The notes beneath the pieces are model-generated. The model was not told where the DNA came from. It saw only the letters and a program-made list of their open reading frames with translations, and did no database searches. DNA of 9,539 nucleotides, from positions 1 to 9,539 of the forward strand of contig DKDL01000089.1 in the NCBI GenBank assembly GCA_002449335.1. Direction: 5' to 3'. A program made the translations under genes and the position numbers. Below, piece after piece: positions 6,833 through 9,539 of this stretch (the stretch's first letter is position 1; every line of letters starts with the position of its first letter). The stretch comes from Succinatimonas sp. UBA6849 (GTDB taxonomy: Bacteria > Pseudomonadota > Gammaproteobacteria > Enterobacterales > Succinivibrionaceae).

Positions 6833-7216
6833 CTAGTAAAAAACTGTTATTAGAGCACCATGTTCTAAGACTAAGGTATGTTTTTTATGAGAAAACCTTT
6901 CTAAGTCTTTTAAATTTTTGTGCATCTCTTTAAGATTTCTTTTTAGTTCTCGTCTTTCTAAGATCATGTTTGATTTAGGTAAATTGTCTGACGCATTTTT
7001 ACCATGTGCAAGCAACTGCTTGAGGTAGTGTGAAGTTCTTTCACATTCTTTTTTCAATTTATCTTTGATTTCTGTTAGTACCTCTTTTTGCTGATTGCAA
7101 ATAACTAATCTCTGACAATTTTCGTTAAACTCTCCAAACTTCAATAGCATCTCTACCATGAATGGAGAAATCTTTCTCTGACGCATTCTCTGTTTAAAAT
7201 GTTTTGTCGTAATCAT
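6833..7216 (-). CDS. Small DUF4258/RelE-like protein with a helical insertion
   Basis: This is the first gene of the cassette, 127 aa. The N terminus HFKQRMRQRKISPFMVEMLLKFGE (read from residue 6) and the C terminus LVLEHGALITVFY match the edges of DUF4258-type proteins (H...R...R.I....VE.....G at the start, a strand ending in TVY at the end), a family often compared with RelE/ParE toxins. Between them, residues about 43-109 are dominated by Lys, Glu and Leu and probably form two long helices or a coiled-coil hairpin, longer than in the usual domain. AGGTG lies 6 nt before the ATG. Followed by an RHH gene, it could form a toxin-first toxin-antitoxin pair, or it may be an RNA-binding regulator. 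The family call is tentative. Confidence 0.55.
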   Translation of the reverse strand: MITTKHFKQRMRQRKISPFMVEMLLKFGEFNENCQRLVICNQQKEVLTEIKDKLKKECERTSHYLKQLLAHGKNASDNLPKSNMILERRELKRNLKEMHKNLKDLERFSHKKHTLVLEHGALITVFY

Positions 7217-7250
7217 TGTTTCACCTTTTATTATTCCTTATCTGATTTTT

Positions 7251-7278
7251 ATTATAGTTGCATTTTGACTATTTACAA
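7251..7278 (-). promoter_or_regulatory. Sigma-70-type promoter of the cassette
   Basis: On the minus strand TTGTAA (7273-7278) and a consensus TATAAT (7251-7256) are separated by 16 bp. The -10 lies about 35 nt before the first cassette ATG. It is the best promoter in the window and would drive all seven minus-strand genes. Confidence 0.7.
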
Positions 7279-7297
7279 TAGTTATTATTAAACTATT
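7268..7297. promoter_or_regulatory. Three-half-site ACTATT operator overlapping the cassette -35
   Basis: Plus-strand ACTATT (7268-7273), AATAGT (7277-7282, the inverted copy) and ACTATT (7292-7297) form two nested inverted repeats: ACTATT-N3-AATAGT and AATAGTT-N7-AACTATT (7277-7297). The inner pair covers the -35 at 7273-7278. Alternating half-sites over a promoter fit cooperative autorepression by a small dimeric regulator; the RHH-like proteins downstream are candidates. Confidence 0.5.
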
Positions 7298-7558
7298 TTT
7301 AATTATTTGAATTGTAAGAAAATTATCTATTACTTTTGTCAAATCGTATTTATATTACTTTTAGTTTTTTCAGGAGCGAATAGGGCAAAATACTTTTTTT
7401 ATAGCGCTTATTGCGATTGTTTACAGGTATTTTGGGCCGATTTATTTAGGTAATCTGAACAAATAAAGTAAGCAAATACAACCGACAACTTCACTTTATT
7501 CAATGAAAGGAATAGAAACTGACTTCCAAGAAACTGATAGATTGTAATTACAAGAGGC
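7298..7558. other. AT-rich intergenic region with two imperfect hairpins, no gene seen
   Basis: No convincing ORF, tRNA or conserved RNA is visible between the cassette promoter and the SDR terminator. Two inverted repeats are present: CAAAATAC (7386-7393) with GTATTTTG (7427-7434), and AATAAAGT (7462-7469) with ACTTTATT (7493-7500). The second can extend by a bulged AAG/CTT. They may be remnants of the insertion junction or weak terminators. At this base composition they could also be accidental. Confidence 0.35.
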
Positions 7559-7589
7559 AAAAAAAAGCGTTATCGTAAAGGTAACGCTT
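7559..7589 (-). terminator. Rho-independent terminator after the SDR gene
   Basis: On the minus strand AAGCGTTA (7582-7589) pairs perfectly with TAACGCTT (7565-7572) across a 9-nt loop, followed by a run of eight U (7559-7566, partly in the stem). It begins 24 nt after the SDR stop codon and closes the kinase-SDR transcript before the cassette promoter. Confidence 0.88.
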
Positions 7590-7613
7590 AAACACAAGAG
7601 AAATAATAATTCA

Positions 7614-8426
7614 TTAAGCTTTTGCTGTATCAGCTTCATAGAGCTTGCGCATTTCGTCAAGGGCGCCTGCTGATTCTGGCAAGATTTGACCTCCATCAAT
7701 AATCAAATTATGACCATTTACATACCAGGACTCTTTTAAAGCTAAGAATAAAGCTGCATTGGCTATATCAAAGCCTGTTCCTAATTTTCCAACAGGAACT
7801 GCCTTTTCCATGATATCAACGTAGTTCTGACCTAAAGACTTTAAGCCTTCAGTCATTACGTTGCCAGGAGATACTGAGTTTACGGTAATTCCATATGGAG
7901 CCAATTCCATTGCAGCGGTTCGCATAAAGCCTAACTGAGCAGCCTTACTTGCTCCATATACAGCCCAACCAGGATAGCCTGTAATAGGACCTGTAATTGA
8001 TGAGGTTAAGATAATTCTGCCATACTTCTGTTTCTTCATATAAGGCATTACTGCTTTTATTGCGTGGAACATACCTTTGACATTGATGTCCATCACCATA
8101 TCAAAGTCTTTGTCTGTCATCTCTGATAGAGGAACTTGCGGAATAACACCAGCATTTGACAATAAGATATCAATACGCCCATAGGTATCAATGGTAGTCT
8201 TTGCCATAGCTTGCATCTGTTCATATGAAGTTACATCACCTGCAAAGGCAATAGCCTCACCACCTGCTTTAGTGATCTCTTCAACAACTTCATCTAAAGT
8301 AGCTTTACGTCTTGCTACACAAACTACCTTACAACCAGATTTGGCAAAGCTTATTGCCATAGCTTTACCAATTCCAGATCCTGCACCAGTTACAATTGCT
8401 GTACATCCCTTTAAGCTGTCATACAT
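7614..8426 (-). CDS. Short-chain dehydrogenase/reductase, UcpA/FabG-like
   Basis: This is a complete classical SDR of 270 aa. The cofactor motif TGAGSGIG is at 13-20, Arg38-Arg39 at the end of the second strand favours NADP(H), the NAG motif is at 91-93, Asn115 is present, and the catalytic group is Ser143, Tyr157 and Lys161 (YGASK). PG at 187-188 and a C-terminal IIDGGQILPES segment resemble E. coli UcpA. SDRs oxidise alcohols or reduce carbonyls with a nicotinamide cofactor. GAGGT lies 7 nt before the ATG, and only 12 nt separate it from the upstream kinase gene, so the two are co-transcribed. Its likely role is to convert the aldehyde or ketone released by the phospho-lyase, or to prepare the amino-alcohol substrate. 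The substrate is not deducible. Confidence 0.88.
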   Translation of the reverse strand: MYDSLKGCTAIVTGAGSGIGKAMAISFAKSGCKVVCVARRKATLDEVVEEITKAGGEAIAFAGDVTSYEQMQAMAKTTIDTYGRIDILLSNAGVIPQVPLSEMTDKDFDMVMDINVKGMFHAIKAVMPYMKKQKYGRIILTSSITGPITGYPGWAVYGASKAAQLGFMRTAAMELAPYGITVNSVSPGNVMTEGLKSLGQNYVDIMEKAVPVGKLGTGFDIANAALFLALKESWYVNGHNLIIDGGQILPESAGALDEMRKLYEADTAKA

Positions 8427-8438
8427 GATGCGTACCTC

Positions 8439-9458
8439 TTACTTTAAATAACTACCTGCAAGATATGATTCACACAGTCTTACAGTATCTTTGGTAACCT
8501 GAAGACCTTCTTTTGCTGCAAAAGGAACTTCGCTGTGGCTGGTGCACCATGACATAAGCTCAATACGGCGCATGATGGATAGTGTAGGCAGCAGATCTTT
8601 TTCATAGTCAGACAACTTGGTTACCTTTTCATAACCTTTTATCCAAGCATTTGCTAACTTAACTGCATCATCAGACTGCTCCATGAAACTTAGTGCTGCT
8701 GCAAAGTCGAACAGATACCAGCCAAAGCCCATATCATCAAAATCGATCACGTGAAGCTCACTTCCATCTACAAGTAAGTTAGTAGCTCTGCAATCTGAAT
8801 GGATCACACCAAAGTTATAGTTGTTCTCGCCATAGTCATCCATGAGAGTCTTTACAACTTCCACTGTCTTACCAACGGTTAGCTTTCCAAAGTCATCTAA
8901 ACCGTTACTGTTCTTCCAGTTACCCCAGTAAGCGTGTTCACCGATGATGCCATCAAAGTCCCAAACACGTCTTGTAAACCACTCAGGACGCTTCCACTGT
9001 CTTGCGTGGTTATGCATCTTGGCACTAATCTCTCCTACAACCTCAAACCAGTGATCAAGTCCTGCTAACTCTAAGGTAGGTTCACTACCATTTAACTTTT
9101 CAAAAGCAACAATCATACGGTGATCACCTGATGCAGTTGTTGTCATTGCAACATACTCACCTGTAACTAGAGGAATTGGTCTTGCTGTAGAGATTACATG
9201 ATCATCAGCTAGTGCTTTAACCCAAGCTAACTCTGATCTAATCGCATCTTTGGTTGAATAATCATTACGTTGAACTCTTAGGATTAGGGAGCGATCTTTA
9301 TTTGGGCCCTCTTTAGGATCAGTTGCACAAAAAGTGGCATTCTCTGACAAATTGATTAGTTTTGCATAAGCTTCATCGCTCATACCCCACAGTTTTAATG
9401 AACTATTTACCATATCAGTAAGCTCTTTAACTGTTTGTGGCTCGTACTCTTTGCTCAT
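8439..9458 (-). CDS. APH-family small-molecule kinase, hydroxylysine/amino-alcohol kinase-like
   Basis: The 339-aa product has the aminoglycoside-phosphotransferase/choline-kinase fold. An N-lobe strand LILRVQR (58-64) precedes the catalytic loop VIHSDCRATNLL (Asp222, Asn227), followed by the metal-binding VIDFDD (Asp239, Asp241). The family phosphorylates hydroxyls of small molecules with ATP or GTP, including hydroxylysine, ethanolamine, choline, homoserine and aminoglycosides. Pairing with an AGXT2L-type phospho-lyase mirrors the animal HYKK-PHYKPL couple and bacterial aminopropanol kinase-lyase pairs. An amino-alcohol substrate is therefore more likely than antibiotic resistance. AAGGTGA precedes the ATG by about 4 nt. 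It is the first gene of a two-gene operon with the SDR. Confidence 0.85.
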   Translation of the reverse strand: MSKEYEPQTVKELTDMVNSSLKLWGMSDEAYAKLINLSENATFCATDPKEGPNKDRSLILRVQRNDYSTKDAIRSELAWVKALADDHVISTARPIPLVTGEYVAMTTTASGDHRMIVAFEKLNGSEPTLELAGLDHWFEVVGEISAKMHNHARQWKRPEWFTRRVWDFDGIIGEHAYWGNWKNSNGLDDFGKLTVGKTVEVVKTLMDDYGENNYNFGVIHSDCRATNLLVDGSELHVIDFDDMGFGWYLFDFAAALSFMEQSDDAVKLANAWIKGYEKVTKLSDYEKDLLPTLSIMRRIELMSWCTSHSEVPFAAKEGLQVTKDTVRLCESYLAGSYLK

Positions 9459-9481
9459 AATGTCACCTTTTCTATCCTGCT

Positions 9482-9525
9482 TATATACAGATGAAATAAG
9501 GCTTTTAGCTTGTTTTCTGTATATA
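9482..9525. repeat. 10-bp inverted repeat in the kinase-SDR leader
   Basis: TATATACAGA (9482-9491) and TCTGTATATA (9516-9525) are perfect inverse copies, with 34 bp between their centres, 24 bp upstream of the kinase ATG. The near copy also offers a TATATA -10-like hexamer on the minus strand (9482-9487), but no -35 of quality is found 17 bp away. It may be a pair of operator sites. The leader is cut by the window end. Confidence 0.35.
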
Positions 9526-9539
9526 GCGATTAAATGTGG

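Noticed and set aside
1640..7560. Target-site duplication or attachment sites at the cassette borders
   Set aside because: Comparing about 70 bases at each border showed only a 7-base match (ATTGTAA), which is not meaningful at this base composition.
7496..7699. Minus-strand open frame at the end of the SDR gene
   Set aside because: It runs through the SDR coding end and the terminator hairpin and has no motif or ribosome-binding site of note.
8439..9458. Aminoglycoside-resistance gene
   Set aside because: The APH fold is shared by many metabolic kinases, and the SDR and phospho-lyase context favours a catabolic role.
7..9508. Exact 12-bp direct repeat TAAGGCTTTTAG at 7-18 and 9497-9508, suggestive of attachment sites
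   Set aside because: A few exact 12-mer pairs are expected by chance in a 9.5-kb AT-rich window. The copies lie outside the catabolic genes rather than at the cassette borders, and no integrase is present.

Overview
The window is a low-GC bacterial chromosome segment. It carries a catabolic gene set at both ends and, between them, a more AT-rich seven-gene accessory cassette. Flanking genes are about 40% GC where I counted by hand (24/60 at 1021-1080). The cassette is lower (16/60 at 5941-6000). The taxon cannot be fixed from this sequence. Strong AGGAG/AAGGTG ribosome-binding sites and the flanking enzymes fit a gut or host-associated proteobacterium such as the Succinivibrionaceae, but that is a weak inference.

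Flanks. At the left, a plus-strand class-III PLP enzyme of the ethanolamine-phosphate/phosphohydroxylysine phospho-lyase type (238-1569) ends in a bidirectional terminator. At the right, a minus-strand two-gene operon encodes an APH-fold small-molecule kinase (8439-9458) and a UcpA/FabG-like short-chain dehydrogenase (7614-8426), again followed by a clear terminator. Together they suggest a route in which an amino alcohol is phosphorylated, the phosphate and amine are eliminated, and the resulting carbonyl compound is reduced or oxidised.

Cassette (1705-7216, all minus strand, read right to left). It opens with a near-consensus promoter overlapped by three ACTATT half-sites. Next come a small DUF4258/RelE-like protein with a helical insertion, then two ribbon-helix-helix-like proteins. 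After a 110-bp gap follow four tightly packed genes: a DprA-family protein, a phosphoribosyltransferase (PRTase) fused to a DUF6273-like domain, a ThiL/PurM-superfamily protein, and an archaeal-type thymidylate synthase homologue. Gaps among these four are 2 nt, 4 nt and a 1-nt TAATG overlap.

Interpretation. DprA plus PRTase is the composition of the ShosTA anti-phage toxin-antitoxin system. Here that core appears to be extended by two further nucleotide- or cofactor-type enzymes, a C-terminal domain on the PRTase and a dedicated regulatory module. I propose a ShosTA-like, nucleotide-centred defence or stress cassette with a composition I do not recognise as described. The composition is read directly from the sequence; the defence role is inference.
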